Assembly: GCA_043782485.1 (NCBI GenBank)
Contig: JAYWAL010000007.1
Location: 49,153 to 113,152 of the forward strand
Source: JANXUC01 sp043782485
GTDB taxonomy: Bacteria > Acidobacteriota > Terriglobia > Terriglobales > Acidobacteriaceae
Direction: 5' to 3'
DNA: 64,000 nucleotides
The notes beneath the pieces are model-generated. The model made no database searches. It was not told the DNA's origin and saw only the letters and a program-made list of their open reading frames with translations. The position numbers and the translations under genes were made by a program. Position 1 is the first letter of the stretch. Each line of letters begins with the position of its first letter. Positions 1 to 9,237 of this stretch are shown here, piece by piece.

Positions 1-2208
1 GTTCATGGCCTGACCGCGGCGCTCGGCCACGGCGGCAAGATTCAAAATGAGAACAACTTGGCCATCGCCCAGAATCGAAACTCCACTGATCAGGTCACTG
101 GATAGAATGCTGGTATCCAGCGCCTTGATGACGAGTTCTTCCTGGCCGGAAAGCTCATCTACCACTAGACCCAATTTCTGCCCCGCATGGGAGACCACCA
201 GGACAAAAACTTTGTCGATGCCTGCCTCCGCAGGTCGCCCCAGTCGTACCAGCGTCAACACTTGTTTGCGCAACTGCATGACCTCGTGGCCGTCCACCAA
301 ATGAATTTCGGATTGGTGCACTCGCGTCATTTCGGCCACGGAGTTCAGAGGTACGGCGTAAAGCCGCTGCTCAACGCGGAACAGAATGGCTTTGATGATG
401 GCCAGCGTCAACGGCAGCCGTAGGCGAAACACGGACCCCTGGCCGGGGTTGGACTCCACGCTCACCGAACCCTTAAGCCGCTGGAGAACGTTCTGCACCA
501 CATCCAGGCCCACGCCGCGTCCCGAGACTTCTGTGATCTGATCGGCAGTACTGAAACCTGGAACAAAGATGAGCTTGAGCAGATCGGCCTCGTTGAGCCG
601 CTGCGCGTCCTCCGCGTTTACCAAGCCGCGAGCGATGGCCTTGCTTCGAATTCTTTCCCCATCCAGCCCTTTGCCGTCATCCGCAATTTCAATCACCATC
701 TGGTTGCCCTGGTGGTAGGCGGCGAGGCGCAGCGTGCCGTGGGCAGGTTTGCCAGCCCGCTGACGCTCTTGGGGACTCTCAATGCCGTGGCTGATGGCAT
801 TGCGCACAATGTGCGCCACCGGTTCGGCGAGCGAATCGAGAATACCTTTGTCGAGGTCGGTTTCCTGGCCTACGAGCACCAGTTCGACGTTCTTTTCGCA
901 GGCGCGGGCCGTATCCCGCACCAAGCGCGGGAAGCGGCGGAAGAGCTGCTCGACCGGCACCATGCGAATTTTCATCACCGAGCGTTGTAGGTCGTTGAGC
1001 ACGCGGGATTGGAACGCAAAGGCATCGGCAAAGCGGGTGCGGAGCGGGTCCTTTGGGTAGCGCTTAATGAATTCGAGCAGTGTTTGCTGGAACATGGAAC
1101 GGCCAATGATGAGCTCGCCAACCAGGTTCAGGACATTGTCGATGCGTTCGGCGTCGACGCGGAGCAGGTTTTCCACCGCTGCTGGCGCGGTTCTTGCGCT
1201 CTCGTCTGGGCGAGAAGTGTCTTTAGAGGTCGTTTCCGTGGAGTTCGCGTCGATTCCGCTCGTGCTTTCATGGCTCGCTTCTGCTTGCGGTTTCGGGTCT
1301 GCGAGCCTCGGCAGGGCTTCCGCGCGGATGGCGGAGACAATCCCGGGAACTCGGCACTTCCGCGAGAGGCTTTCCGGTTCTTCTTTGCTCGCGATCACGG
1401 CCTCAATCTTGCGCGAGGCTTCGAGGCTCTTGATGTCAGCGGGTGAGAATGCTAGCAAGTCGCCCGCTTTGTTCAAAATATTGCGGACGATTTGCGCGGC
1501 GGCTTCGAGCATGCCGCAGTTTGGATCAATCTCCAGGCGCAGGTGCAGGATGGGAACAGCGCTCCGGCGCGCGGCTTCGATGGCTGCGGTTTCGGATTGG
1601 CTCCAGAGAACGGGCACCGGCGCGGGGCTTGCGCTTGGGACTGGGATCGCTTCCTGCGAGGCCACTACCGTGTTGCTTGTGCTGGTCGTTGGGGCGGTTG
1701 TGGCCTTCTTCCGGATTGTTCCTTTGGCGAGCTTGGCCTTGCCGACCTTTTTACCGCCCCCTTTGGCTTCGCCCCCAGCGGCGGTTGTGGCGCGGGCGTT
1801 TCCCGTGTCGCCCGCGCCGACAGCACGTGCCGCCAGCTTGGCGATCATATGCAGAAGCGCCTTCGATGCCGGCACCGGTTTGGCCAGTCGATAGGCCTCC
1901 AGCATTTCCGCGAATACGTCCGCCGCGGTCAGCGCTGTTTCGACCGTGGCCGCGCTGTGCTCCAGGTTCTCTTCAACGAGCGCATCTTCGAATTCATGGG
2001 CCAGATGACTCAGTTCGCGGAAACCGCAGGCGGCGGCGTCTCCCTTGAGGGTGTGGACCGCCCGGCGGAGGCCGCGCAGAGCTTCCAGGTCGTCAGGCTT
2101 CTTTTCCAGGCGGAGGGCTTCTTCGTTCAGCGCTTGCAGGATTTCCTGAGCGCTCTCGAAAAAAATCTCGCGTAGTTCGGCGGCGCGATCATCGGAGAGG
2201 GAACTCAT
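1..2208 (-). CDS. cheA: Chemotaxis histidine kinase CheA (3' end outside window)
   Basis: CheA autophosphorylates on an HPt histidine and passes phosphate to CheY/CheB under control of receptor-CheW arrays. 736 codons are visible. The N-terminal HPt domain has the phosphoacceptor His52 in VHTLKG. An Ala/Thr/Pro/Lys-rich linker follows, then a P2-like segment (around EIDPNCGMLEAA) and a second flexible linker. The dimerisation region (VLNLVGELI) leads into the ATPase with the N-box HIVRNAISHGIE, G1 DDGKG and G2 GRGVGLDVV, and then the CheW-like domain. The reading frame is still open at base 1, near the usual end of the CheW-like domain, so only a short tail is probably missing. The ATG start overlaps the cheR stop by four bases, which implies translational coupling. 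Confidence 0.95.
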   Translation of the reverse strand, partial: MSSLSDDRAAELREIFFESAQEILQALNEEALRLEKKPDDLEALRGLRRAVHTLKGDAAACGFRELSHLAHEFEDALVEENLEHSAATVETALTAADVFAEMLEAYRLAKPVPASKALLHMIAKLAARAVGAGDTGNARATTAAGGEAKGGGKKVGKAKLAKGTIRKKATTAPTTSTSNTVVASQEAIPVPSASPAPVPVLWSQSETAAIEAARRSAVPILHLRLEIDPNCGMLEAAAQIVRNILNKAGDLLAFSPADIKSLEASRKIEAVIASKEEPESLSRKCRVPGIVSAIRAEALPRLADPKPQAEASHESTSGIDANSTETTSKDTSRPDESARTAPAAVENLLRVDAERIDNVLNLVGELIIGRSMFQQTLLEFIKRYPKDPLRTRFADAFAFQSRVLNDLQRSVMKIRMVPVEQLFRRFPRLVRDTARACEKNVELVLVGQETDLDKGILDSLAEPVAHIVRNAISHGIESPQERQRAGKPAHGTLRLAAYHQGNQMVIEIADDGKGLDGERIRSKAIARGLVNAEDAQRLNEADLLKLIFVPGFSTADQITEVSGRGVGLDVVQNVLQRLKGSVSVESNPGQGSVFRLRLPLTLAIIKAILFRVEQRLYAVPLNSVAEMTRVHQSEIHLVDGHEVMQLRKQVLTLVRLGRPAEAGIDKVFVLVVSHAGQKLGLVVDELSGQEELVIKALDTSILSSDLISGVSILGDGQVVLILNLAAVAERRGQAMN

Positions 2209-3116
2209 GGCTGACCCTCCACCCGCTGGTAGGCCGTGCCGCTGTTGCGGTGCACCATGGCGAACTTCGGCGTCAAATTGAGCAGGCTTTCGGCGTGCCC
2301 AACAAAGACGTGGCCGCCCGGATTCAAGCAGCGGTAGAATTTCTCCACCAGGCGCTTTTGCTCGGCTTCGTCGAAGTACATCATCACGTTGCGACAAAAG
2401 ATGAAGTCATTGCGTTGTTGCGGGACAAATTCAGTCTTCAGATTGTGAAAATCAAAGTGGACCAGTTGCTTAATGGCCGGACGCACGGCATAGCGGTCGG
2501 CTACCTTGTCGAAGTACCGCAGGCGGCAGGAGTAGTCCACCGGCGACATTTGCGCCTCGTTGTAAAAGCCGTCCTGCGCGGTGCGCAAGACCGTGTAGTT
2601 CAGGTCGGAGGCGACGACTTCCACCTTCCACGGCGCGGGCACCACGGATTTACTTGACAGAGTTTGTTGCGAATGTGGATATCGCAGGTTGTGGTAGACG
2701 AGCGAGTCGCAGACCATCATGGCCAGCGTGTAAGGTTCCTGTCCGGTTGAGCAGCCAGCGCTCCAAATGCGAATGGAGTAATCCTGGCTGGCCATCTTGC
2801 GTTTTAGTAGTTCTTCCAGAATATGTTTTTGAAAAAAGTCGAGTTGCGCCCGATTGCGGAAGAAGCTGGTTTCGTTCACCGTCAGGTTCTCAAGCAGCAG
2901 CGCCAGTTCTTCCTTGCCCTCCGCGCTGCCCAGGTGGCGGTAGTAGCGGTAGAAAGAATCCATCTGACATTCCCGCAGCCGCCGCTGCAGGCGGTCGGTC
3001 AGGAACGAGGTGCGGCGCTCGTCGAAATGCATGCCACACTCGCGGTAGATCAGCGTTTGCAGCAGCTTGAGTTCGGCGTCGGTGATTTGGGCGGGTGCCG
3101 CTCCGGTTGCGCTCAT
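2205..3116 (-). CDS. cheR: Chemoreceptor glutamate methyltransferase CheR
   Basis: CheR methylates glutamates on chemoreceptors with S-adenosylmethionine and sets receptor adaptation. The 303-residue protein has the all-alpha N-terminal domain (about residues 10-75) and a Rossmann methyltransferase domain. The SAM motif lies in WSAGCSTGQEPY, and the late motif DFIFCRNVMMYFD is typical of CheR. The gene sits 12 bases after cheW and its stop overlaps the cheA start (ATGA), so cheW-cheR-cheA form one transcription unit. The neighbouring receptor lacks a C-terminal CheR-binding pentapeptide, so docking would have to be untethered. Confidence 0.96.
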   Translation of the reverse strand: MSATGAAPAQITDAELKLLQTLIYRECGMHFDERRTSFLTDRLQRRLRECQMDSFYRYYRHLGSAEGKEELALLLENLTVNETSFFRNRAQLDFFQKHILEELLKRKMASQDYSIRIWSAGCSTGQEPYTLAMMVCDSLVYHNLRYPHSQQTLSSKSVVPAPWKVEVVASDLNYTVLRTAQDGFYNEAQMSPVDYSCRLRYFDKVADRYAVRPAIKQLVHFDFHNLKTEFVPQQRNDFIFCRNVMMYFDEAEQKRLVEKFYRCLNPGGHVFVGHAESLLNLTPKFAMVHRNSGTAYQRVEGQP

Positions 3117-3128
3117 GCGGGTCCGAAC

Positions 3129-3638
3129 TTAGCCTTTCGCCTGGGCTGCCAGAGCGCGCCCGGATTGCGGTTCGGCTTCGGGCTGCGTCGCCGTGGCTGA
3201 GAGCGCCTGTACTTCCCGTTGCAGCAGCTTGGTGATGTCCAGCAAGACCACCAGCTTGCCGCCATGCTTGGCCACGCCGGTTACGCACTGCAAGCCGCCA
3301 TCCTGAAAGCCAGCCGGAGGCGGCTCGATTTCCGTTGCTGGAATCTTCATCACTTCCGATGCTCCGTCCACCACCAGTCCCGCCAAGCGGCCTTGCAATT
3401 CCATGATCAGGATGCGATTGTGGCGCGTGTGCGTGATGTTTTTTTCCCGGAAGCGCTTGCGGAGATCGAGGATGGAAACAATCTTGCCGCGCAGGTTAAT
3501 CACGCCCTCAATGTGATCAGGAGCGTCGGGGACGGCCGTGATTTCCGGCACGCGCACGATCTCCAGAATGAGCTTGATGGGGACACCGTACGTCTCCCGG
3601 CCCACGCGAAACCCGACAATGTGTAGTTCCTTTTCCAT
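3129..3638 (-). CDS. cheW: Chemotaxis coupling protein CheW
   Basis: CheW bridges the receptor tips and CheA in the cytoplasmic signalling array. The 169-residue protein consists almost wholly of one CheW-like SH3-pair fold. Characteristic segments are FRVGRETYGVPI near the N-terminus, GVINLRGKIVSILDLRKRF in the middle and LAGLVVDGASEVM. A variable tail rich in Ala, Gln and Glu follows residue 150. It lies 26 bases downstream of the receptor gene and 12 bases upstream of cheR, in one operon. No odd features are seen. Confidence 0.95.
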   Translation of the reverse strand: MEKELHIVGFRVGRETYGVPIKLILEIVRVPEITAVPDAPDHIEGVINLRGKIVSILDLRKRFREKNITHTRHNRILIMELQGRLAGLVVDGASEVMKIPATEIEPPPAGFQDGGLQCVTGVAKHGGKLVVLLDITKLLQREVQALSATATQPEAEPQSGRALAAQAKG

Positions 3639-3664
3639 GGTCGTTTTGCTGGCCTTTTCCTGGA

Positions 3665-5656
3665 TTAGCGTCTTCCGCTGGCCGCGCCGCGCGCCCCGCG
3701 GTGGCCCGGCTGCCAGTCATCGCGGCGATAGTTATCTGCTTCTTCATCCAAATGGAAGCGGTCCATCGAATCCAGCAGCCCGCGCGACATTTTGGACATC
3801 TGTTCGGCCGAAGCCGCCAGTTCCGTTGAGCCGGAAGTCGATTGCTGCGTCAGCTCGCGCATTCGTTCCATGGCTCGAACCACCGCCTGTGCTCCCGAAG
3901 CCTGTTCTTCCACGGCCGAGCTGATCTCGTGCGTAATCTCGTTGAGGCGCGTGGTGGAGCGTGCTATCTGGGTGGATCCATTCGATTGCTCGTTCGTGGC
4001 CGCGCCAATTTCCTGCGCGAATTTGTACACTTCCGTGACCACGTTCGAAATCTTACGCAGCGCCGTGCTCAAGTCTTCGCCCAGGGAAAGGCCATCGTTC
4101 ACGATCCCCGTGCTTAGTTCCATATTTTCCACGGCCTTGCGCGCTTCTTTCTGAATGCTTTGAATCAGTTCGGAAATTTCCTTGGTCGATTGAGCCGACT
4201 TTTCCGCCAGCTTGCGCACTTCGTCGGCCACCACTGCGAAGCCCAAGCCGTGTTCCCCGGCGCGCGCCGCTTCAATGGCTGCGTTCAGGGCCAGCAGGTT
4301 GGTTTGCTCAGCCAGATCGTCAATCACCTCAATAATGCGGCCAATGTCGTCTGCCCGTTGCCCCAGCACGCCGATAATCTGCCCCGAGTCGCGGATGGAG
4401 ACGTTGATGCGGTTCAGGCCGTCGGTGGCCTTGTCCATCGTCGTAATGCCGCTGTGCACTTCCTCTCGCGAGCGGTTGGAAATGTCGAGCAGTACTTTGG
4501 CGGTATCGGCCACGCGCTGAATGGAAGCCACCATCTCGTCGATGGAAGAGGAGGTTTCGCTCACGCTGGCTGCCTGCGTCTGGGTGCTCTTGACCATGTT
4601 CTGCACGTTTACGCTCATCTCGTGCATCGTGCTGGTCACTTCGTCAATGGCGCCGGAAGCCTGCAGGCTGATCTTGGCCGATTCATCCGAGGCCGTCGCC
4701 ACCTGCGAGGACCCGCTGGCCACCTGTGATGCGGCATCGCGCACGGCCCGAACCAGATCATGCAAGCCCTCCACCATGCCCAGGAAGCCGCGGCCCAGAG
4801 TGTCTCGGTCGGAACGAGGTTTCACGTTTACGGTGAGGTTACCACCAGCGATCTGTTCCGAAAATGTCGCCATCTCGCGCAGGTATCCAACCATGTGGTC
4901 GAAGGACCGCGCCAGTTGCCCGATTTCATCTTGCTGCGTCACGTCGGTCTTGTGTTCTAGATCTCCTGTTTCGGCGATCTGCTGCGTTACCCTCATCAGC
5001 TGGTTCAAGGGAACGGTGACGGCGCGCGCCGTGCGGTAGGAAATCCAAATGCCAAAGCCAATCGCGAGGAGGGTGCTCATCAGGGCCACCACCACGGCGT
5101 AGGTGGCCATGCTCTCATCCGAGTGGCGTCGCTCTTCAATCACCTTCTTGTTTTCTTTGTCGGCTACGTCCAAAAACTCGGCGGAGTTCTTCAGCCAGGT
5201 GGCTGGGTCTTTCTGTAAATAGAAAATTTGCAGTTCGGAGACGGTCACGTTTCCGCCGTCCACGTCTCGGCGCTTGGCCACCAGCGGCGTGGCAAACTCG
5301 GCCATCCAGGCCTGCTCCAGGGTGGCCACTTTGTCGAGCGCGGTCTTCTGCTGATCGGTGCTGGCCAGCGCCTTGGTGCTTTCCAGTTTAGTCGCCACCT
5401 CCTGCACGCCCGCCGTCATCCTCTCCACGTCTCGCGTGTCACCGCTCAGCAGGTAATTGCCCAGTGAAAGCCGGTTCTGCATCATCTGCGAACGCAGCTC
5501 GGAAATGGCTTCGGCCATGTCCAGCGATTGCGCTGCCGCCGCTCGCGCGCTGTGCTCGCGCCGCAGTGCCACAACGTTCACAATGAACAGAATGAGCACC
5601 GTCGCCAGAATCGCGCCGAAGCTCCGGTATAGCCGTTGGTGAATCGTCATGACCAT
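3665..5656 (-). CDS. Methyl-accepting chemotaxis protein (membrane receptor)
   Basis: This transmembrane receptor controls CheA through CheW. The 663 residues run as TM1 (about 12-31), a helical periplasmic sensor (about 32-184) resembling four-helix-bundle ligand domains, TM2 (about 185-207), HAMP (about 205-260) and a long coiled-coil signalling domain to about residue 640. The conserved hairpin tip, DLAEQTNLLALNAAIEAARA, starts near residue 447. The C-terminus is basic and disordered and shows no NWETF-like CheR tether. An alternative start is the ATG two codons downstream. It lies 33 bases after a TonB-like gene and 26 bases before cheW. The ligand cannot be told from sequence. Confidence 0.93.
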   Translation of the reverse strand: MVMTIHQRLYRSFGAILATVLILFIVNVVALRREHSARAAAAQSLDMAEAISELRSQMMQNRLSLGNYLLSGDTRDVERMTAGVQEVATKLESTKALASTDQQKTALDKVATLEQAWMAEFATPLVAKRRDVDGGNVTVSELQIFYLQKDPATWLKNSAEFLDVADKENKKVIEERRHSDESMATYAVVVALMSTLLAIGFGIWISYRTARAVTVPLNQLMRVTQQIAETGDLEHKTDVTQQDEIGQLARSFDHMVGYLREMATFSEQIAGGNLTVNVKPRSDRDTLGRGFLGMVEGLHDLVRAVRDAASQVASGSSQVATASDESAKISLQASGAIDEVTSTMHEMSVNVQNMVKSTQTQAASVSETSSSIDEMVASIQRVADTAKVLLDISNRSREEVHSGITTMDKATDGLNRINVSIRDSGQIIGVLGQRADDIGRIIEVIDDLAEQTNLLALNAAIEAARAGEHGLGFAVVADEVRKLAEKSAQSTKEISELIQSIQKEARKAVENMELSTGIVNDGLSLGEDLSTALRKISNVVTEVYKFAQEIGAATNEQSNGSTQIARSTTRLNEITHEISSAVEEQASGAQAVVRAMERMRELTQQSTSGSTELAASAEQMSKMSRGLLDSMDRFHLDEEADNYRRDDWQPGHRGARGAASGRR

Positions 5657-5689
5657 GAGCGTGTGTCCTTGAAATTCCGCAAAATTTCG

Positions 5690-6046
5690 TTATTGCGTAT
5701 CCGTTTGAAACGTAAATTCCACCAACCCCGTCGATTCTTCCGCCGCAGGCTCGAACTTCCAGCGCCGAATCGCGTCTTCCGACGCTCCCACCAAAATCGG
5801 GTGGCCCCCCACTACTTTCGTGCCCTTGATTTTTCCGTTCGCCGCCACCGTCACCATCATCTTCACGGTGCCGTGCACACTCATGCGTCGCGCCAGTTCC
5901 GGATAGGTTGGCTGCACGCGTGACTTAACGCGCTTGACCAAATCCCCCTGCACCTCTTGCGCCATCACAGGCTGAGCCACCCCAACGAAGGTCAGGAATC
6001 CAACAACGGCATGTAAAATCAAAGACTTGGATCTTCCCTGGCCCAT
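5690..6046 (-). CDS. Short secreted TonB C-terminal domain protein
   Basis: The 118-residue protein has an N-terminal hydrophobic segment (about residues 10-29, ending near VMAQ) that looks like a signal peptide. The remainder is a single TonB C-terminal-like domain: YPELARRMSVHGTVK, then VTVAANGKIKGTKVVGG and a terminal RRWKFEPA strand. Classical TonB has a Pro-rich periplasmic spacer; that spacer is missing here, so energy transduction by the usual mechanism is doubtful. It is the first gene before the receptor (33-base gap) and could be co-transcribed with the chemotaxis genes. Related domains occur at 23033-23443 and 42370-43059. Function is not known. Confidence 0.8.
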   Translation of the reverse strand: MGQGRSKSLILHAVVGFLTFVGVAQPVMAQEVQGDLVKRVKSRVQPTYPELARRMSVHGTVKMMVTVAANGKIKGTKVVGGHPILVGASEDAIRRWKFEPAAEESTGLVEFTFQTDTQ

Positions 6047-6445
6047 GTTCCGGTGTCCTCAAAATGACTGAACAAAGCTCCCGCTGTTAGGAAGGTCAAC
6101 GGAAGGCTGTAAAAACTCAAGTTACTCAAGTGTCGGTGCCGTAAGCCATTGAAATACAGTCGTTTATTGTTTCGCAGACACGCCTTTCCCGGTTACCAAA
6201 GTTACACAATCAGGCCCGTCCTTCCCGATCTGGAATTGCCATTTCCGCGTTTGGCGTCCTGGCGCTGTTGGCCAATGCTCCCCCATTTCTTCTCTTTTTC
6301 TTCTCCTTTTGGTGCCTCCCCAGGGGGTTCACACTTTGAGACCACCAGCCCATTTTCCCTTGACTCAAATTGAGATCGCGGACTAGCTTTGCTTGTATCT
6401 CATAGTTTTCACAAGGGTTGTTCCAGCAACGCTTCGCCAGTCTCT
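6047..6445. promoter_or_regulatory. Divergent intergenic region between the chemotaxis and kinase operons
   Basis: About 400 bases separate two divergently transcribed operons, so promoters for both should lie here. It holds two copies of ACTCAAGT (6115-6122 and 6124-6131), with a third at 6459-6466 just inside the kinase gene, and a small palindrome CTCAAATTGAG (6364-6374). A TGAGAC hexamer (6337-6342) matches those clustered after the sigma-54 activator gene at 10694-10748. No convincing -24/-12 or -35/-10 pair was identified by eye. A 74-codon open frame at 6149-6373 shows no protein-like features. Confidence 0.4.
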
Positions 6446-8836
6446 ATGCAGCTCGGTAACTCAAGTGTGTCCCAAATCCGAACAGGAAATCCTGATGAGG
6501 GCTTCCAGCGCCTGTTCCTGGCGATTTCCGGGGCGGCCGCCCGTGGCGAGCGCGGGGACGCGCTTTTGCGATCCATTTGCTCTGCCAGCCGCGATTGCTT
6601 TCATGCCACGGGGGCGTACATTTGGCGGCGCGACTCGGCGCAAGAGTTATTGGGCGTGGGTGCGGACAGCGCCGTCCAAGGGCCTGTGGAGGCGGCTGCG
6701 GAAGGGAACAGCTTTCACGGCGGTTTGATTCCTGGCCCCGGGGGGACTTCCGGAGCGGAGCTTCAAGCCGCAGTCGCCCAGCTCAGTCGGGTGCAACGAC
6801 TGCCGGTTGCGGTGGGCAGCGCCTCGAACCTTCTGGGTCCCCGATTGGCTTTAGCCCTGGGATGGGATGAGATAGCTCTGGCGCGTCTAGAGAACCCCGG
6901 CGGTGAGCTGATTGGCATTCTGGTGCTGACTGGTTGCGGTCCCGACTGGACGCCTGCGGACCGGCAATGGTTCCAGTCGTTGGCTGCTCACACTTCCACG
7001 GTGCTCCAGAGCACGCAGTCCTTCCAGCGATTGGAACAGGCCAATCGCCACTGGGAAGAGATTTTCGATTCCATTAGTGACTTCATCGTGGTGCATGGCG
7101 AGGCTGGCAACATTCTGCGTGTGAATCGTTCGCTGGCCGAGTTTATCGGGGTGTTGCCGGACCAGTTGATTGGTATCAACATGCGCGATTTACTGTCTCT
7201 CGCGCCCGATCTGCATCCTGCTGGGTGCCCTTTTTGCCGGCAGGGTGGAGACTTGGATGAGTTTCCCCAGGTCGTGCTGGAGCGTACTTACCTGGTCTCA
7301 ACGTCCCGGCTCCAGGCCGAAGGCCGCGAAACTATTCACATTCTGAAAGACGTGACCGACCGCCGCGAGGCCGAGCGCCGGTACCGGGAGCTGTTCGACA
7401 ACATCCAGGAAGGGCTCTACTTCACCACGCCGGATGGCCGCTTTATTGAGGTGAACGACGCGCTGGTGCGCATGTTGGGCTACGGCAGCCGCGAAGAGCT
7501 TTTAGAAACGGACATACCGCGCCAACTCTACTTTGATCCCTCAGAACACGAGACATTCTGTGCTCGCTTGGTCGAGGCCGGCATGCTGCGAAATCAAGAG
7601 GAGACGCTGCGCCGCAAAGATGGCTCGCCGGTTTACACCATGCAAAACGTCTTCGCCGTCCGCGATACCAGCGGAAAAGTGATCCAGCACCGTGGCTTGA
7701 TGACCGACATCACGAGCCTGAAGGCATTCCAGACCGAGTTGCAACGTGAGCGAGACTTTAACAGCAAAATTCTGAATAACACGCAGAGCCTGATTCTAGT
7801 GGTGGATACCACGGGCCGAATCAGCTACGCCAACCGCCGCTGGGCTGATCTCAACTACCAGTTACATCAGTTGCTGGGCCGACCCATGGCCGACCTGGCC
7901 GCGCCCGCCAAGCGGGTTCTGTTCCATGAGGCCGTCAATGCCGCCCTCAATGGACAGCTTGTGGATAACTTGGAGGTTCCAATTCTCCGCGCCGACGGCC
8001 GCGTAGGCCAGTTCTCGGTCAACTTAAGCCCGATGCGCGATGAACAGGGAGGCCTGACCAGCATTGTGGCCGTGATGACCGACATCACAGACGCCGCGAT
8101 GTTGCAAGCCAAGCTCATGCACGCGGAAAAAATGGCTGCCGTGGGGCAGCTGGTCTCCGGCGTGGCTCATGAGGTGAACAATCCCCTCACCGCGATTCTT
8201 GGCTTCGCCGATCTGCTCATGGAAAATCCGGAAATTCCGGACTCTGCTCGCAAAGATCTTCGCGTCATCTTGCAGGAAGCGCAGCGCACCAAGCAGATTG
8301 TGCAGAATCTGCTCAGCTTCGCCCGCCAAATGCCGCCACAGCGCAAGCCGGTGCAGCTCAACGCCATCATCCTGCGCACAGTGCAGCTGCGTGCATACGA
8401 CCTGAACAGCCACGGCATCGAAGTCACCGAACACCTTACCGAGAACCTGCCGGACGTGATCGGCGACTCGCTTCAGTTGCAACAGGTCTTTCTCAACATT
8501 CTAAATAACGCTTACGACGCCGTGCGAGAAACCAGCCGTCCGGCGCGTATTGAAATCACAACTACGTTGAATCTGACGCATGTTGAAGTCAATTTCCGCG
8601 ACAACGGCGACGGTGTGATTGCCCCCGAAAAGATTTTCGACCCTTTCTTTACGACGAAAGAAGTCGGTAAGGGAACCGGTCTGGGCCTCAGCATTTGCTA
8701 CGGAATTGTCCGCGAACACGGGGGAGAAATCCTCTGCCAAAATAATACCGACAGCCCTGGAGCGACGTTCATCGTGCGCCTGCCTTTGGCCATGAACGCG
8801 TCGCTTGGTGCTGTCGCTGGAGTGGTGCCCCTATGA
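6446..8836 (+). CDS. Multi-PAS sensor histidine kinase, probably soluble
   Basis: This 796-residue kinase has no clear transmembrane segment. A GAF-like region (about residues 10-190) is followed by three PAS domains (from about 200, 315 and 440), then HisKA with phosphoacceptor His575 in VAHEVNNPLTAILG and a C-terminal HATPase with NILNNAYDA, DNGDG and GKGTGLGLS. The first PAS domain carries a Cys pair, C261-P-F-C264, that could bind metal or sense redox state (inference). The ATG at 6446 was preferred to an in-frame TTG at 6389; neither has a strong ribosome site. Its stop overlaps the next gene's ATG, so kinase, receiver and sigma-54 activator are probably co-translated partners. Confidence 0.92.
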   Translation: MQLGNSSVSQIRTGNPDEGFQRLFLAISGAAARGERGDALLRSICSASRDCFHATGAYIWRRDSAQELLGVGADSAVQGPVEAAAEGNSFHGGLIPGPGGTSGAELQAAVAQLSRVQRLPVAVGSASNLLGPRLALALGWDEIALARLENPGGELIGILVLTGCGPDWTPADRQWFQSLAAHTSTVLQSTQSFQRLEQANRHWEEIFDSISDFIVVHGEAGNILRVNRSLAEFIGVLPDQLIGINMRDLLSLAPDLHPAGCPFCRQGGDLDEFPQVVLERTYLVSTSRLQAEGRETIHILKDVTDRREAERRYRELFDNIQEGLYFTTPDGRFIEVNDALVRMLGYGSREELLETDIPRQLYFDPSEHETFCARLVEAGMLRNQEETLRRKDGSPVYTMQNVFAVRDTSGKVIQHRGLMTDITSLKAFQTELQRERDFNSKILNNTQSLILVVDTTGRISYANRRWADLNYQLHQLLGRPMADLAAPAKRVLFHEAVNAALNGQLVDNLEVPILRADGRVGQFSVNLSPMRDEQGGLTSIVAVMTDITDAAMLQAKLMHAEKMAAVGQLVSGVAHEVNNPLTAILGFADLLMENPEIPDSARKDLRVILQEAQRTKQIVQNLLSFARQMPPQRKPVQLNAIILRTVQLRAYDLNSHGIEVTEHLTENLPDVIGDSLQLQQVFLNILNNAYDAVRETSRPARIEITTTLNLTHVEVNFRDNGDGVIAPEKIFDPFFTTKEVGKGTGLGLSICYGIVREHGGEILCQNNTDSPGATFIVRLPLAMNASLGAVAGVVPL

Positions 8837-9237
8837 AATCCGCTGTCTTGAAGTTCGCCCCCGCTCTGCCCATCTTGCTGATTGAGGATGAGGCGTCGAT
8901 CATGGCGTACGTGCGCGCCGCTCTGGAGCGCCATGGTTTTCCCGTGGTGTGCTCGGCCTCGGCCGTCGATGGCTTGCGCCTGCTGGAGACCGGCGAGTTT
9001 GCCGGCATCGTCTCCGATATGCGGACGCCAGGCGGGCTGGACGGGGCCGATGTCCACGCCTGGGTGACTCAACACCGGCCTGAACTAAAGTCGCGCATCG
9101 TGTTTATTACAGGCGACATCGCCAACGAAGAAACCGTCACCACGCTGCGCCGCACCGGTGCTCCGTGCGTGGAGAAACCATTTCGAGTTCGGCCTTTCAT
9201 TGACGTCATTCAGAAAACTATGGGGACAACACTGTGA
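8833..9237 (+). CDS. Single-domain response regulator
   Basis: The 134-residue protein is a lone receiver domain. It has the acidic pocket in LIEDEAS, phosphoacceptor Asp62 in VSDMRTPGG, a Thr in FITGD and the conserved Lys in VEKPF. With no output domain it acts either as a phosphate relay or by protein contact. The start ATG overlaps the kinase stop, and its own TGA overlaps the GTG of the sigma-54 activator. The likely partners are therefore the kinase upstream and the activator downstream. The loop after the Asp is slightly longer than usual. Confidence 0.93.
   Translation: MKSAVLKFAPALPILLIEDEASIMAYVRAALERHGFPVVCSASAVDGLRLLETGEFAGIVSDMRTPGGLDGADVHAWVTQHRPELKSRIVFITGDIANEETVTTLRRTGAPCVEKPFRVRPFIDVIQKTMGTTL

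Noticed and set aside
6149..6373. Open frame of 74 codons before the kinase gene
   Set aside because: Low-complexity Phe/Ser/Pro-rich translation, no ribosome site, and it sits in a divergent promoter region.
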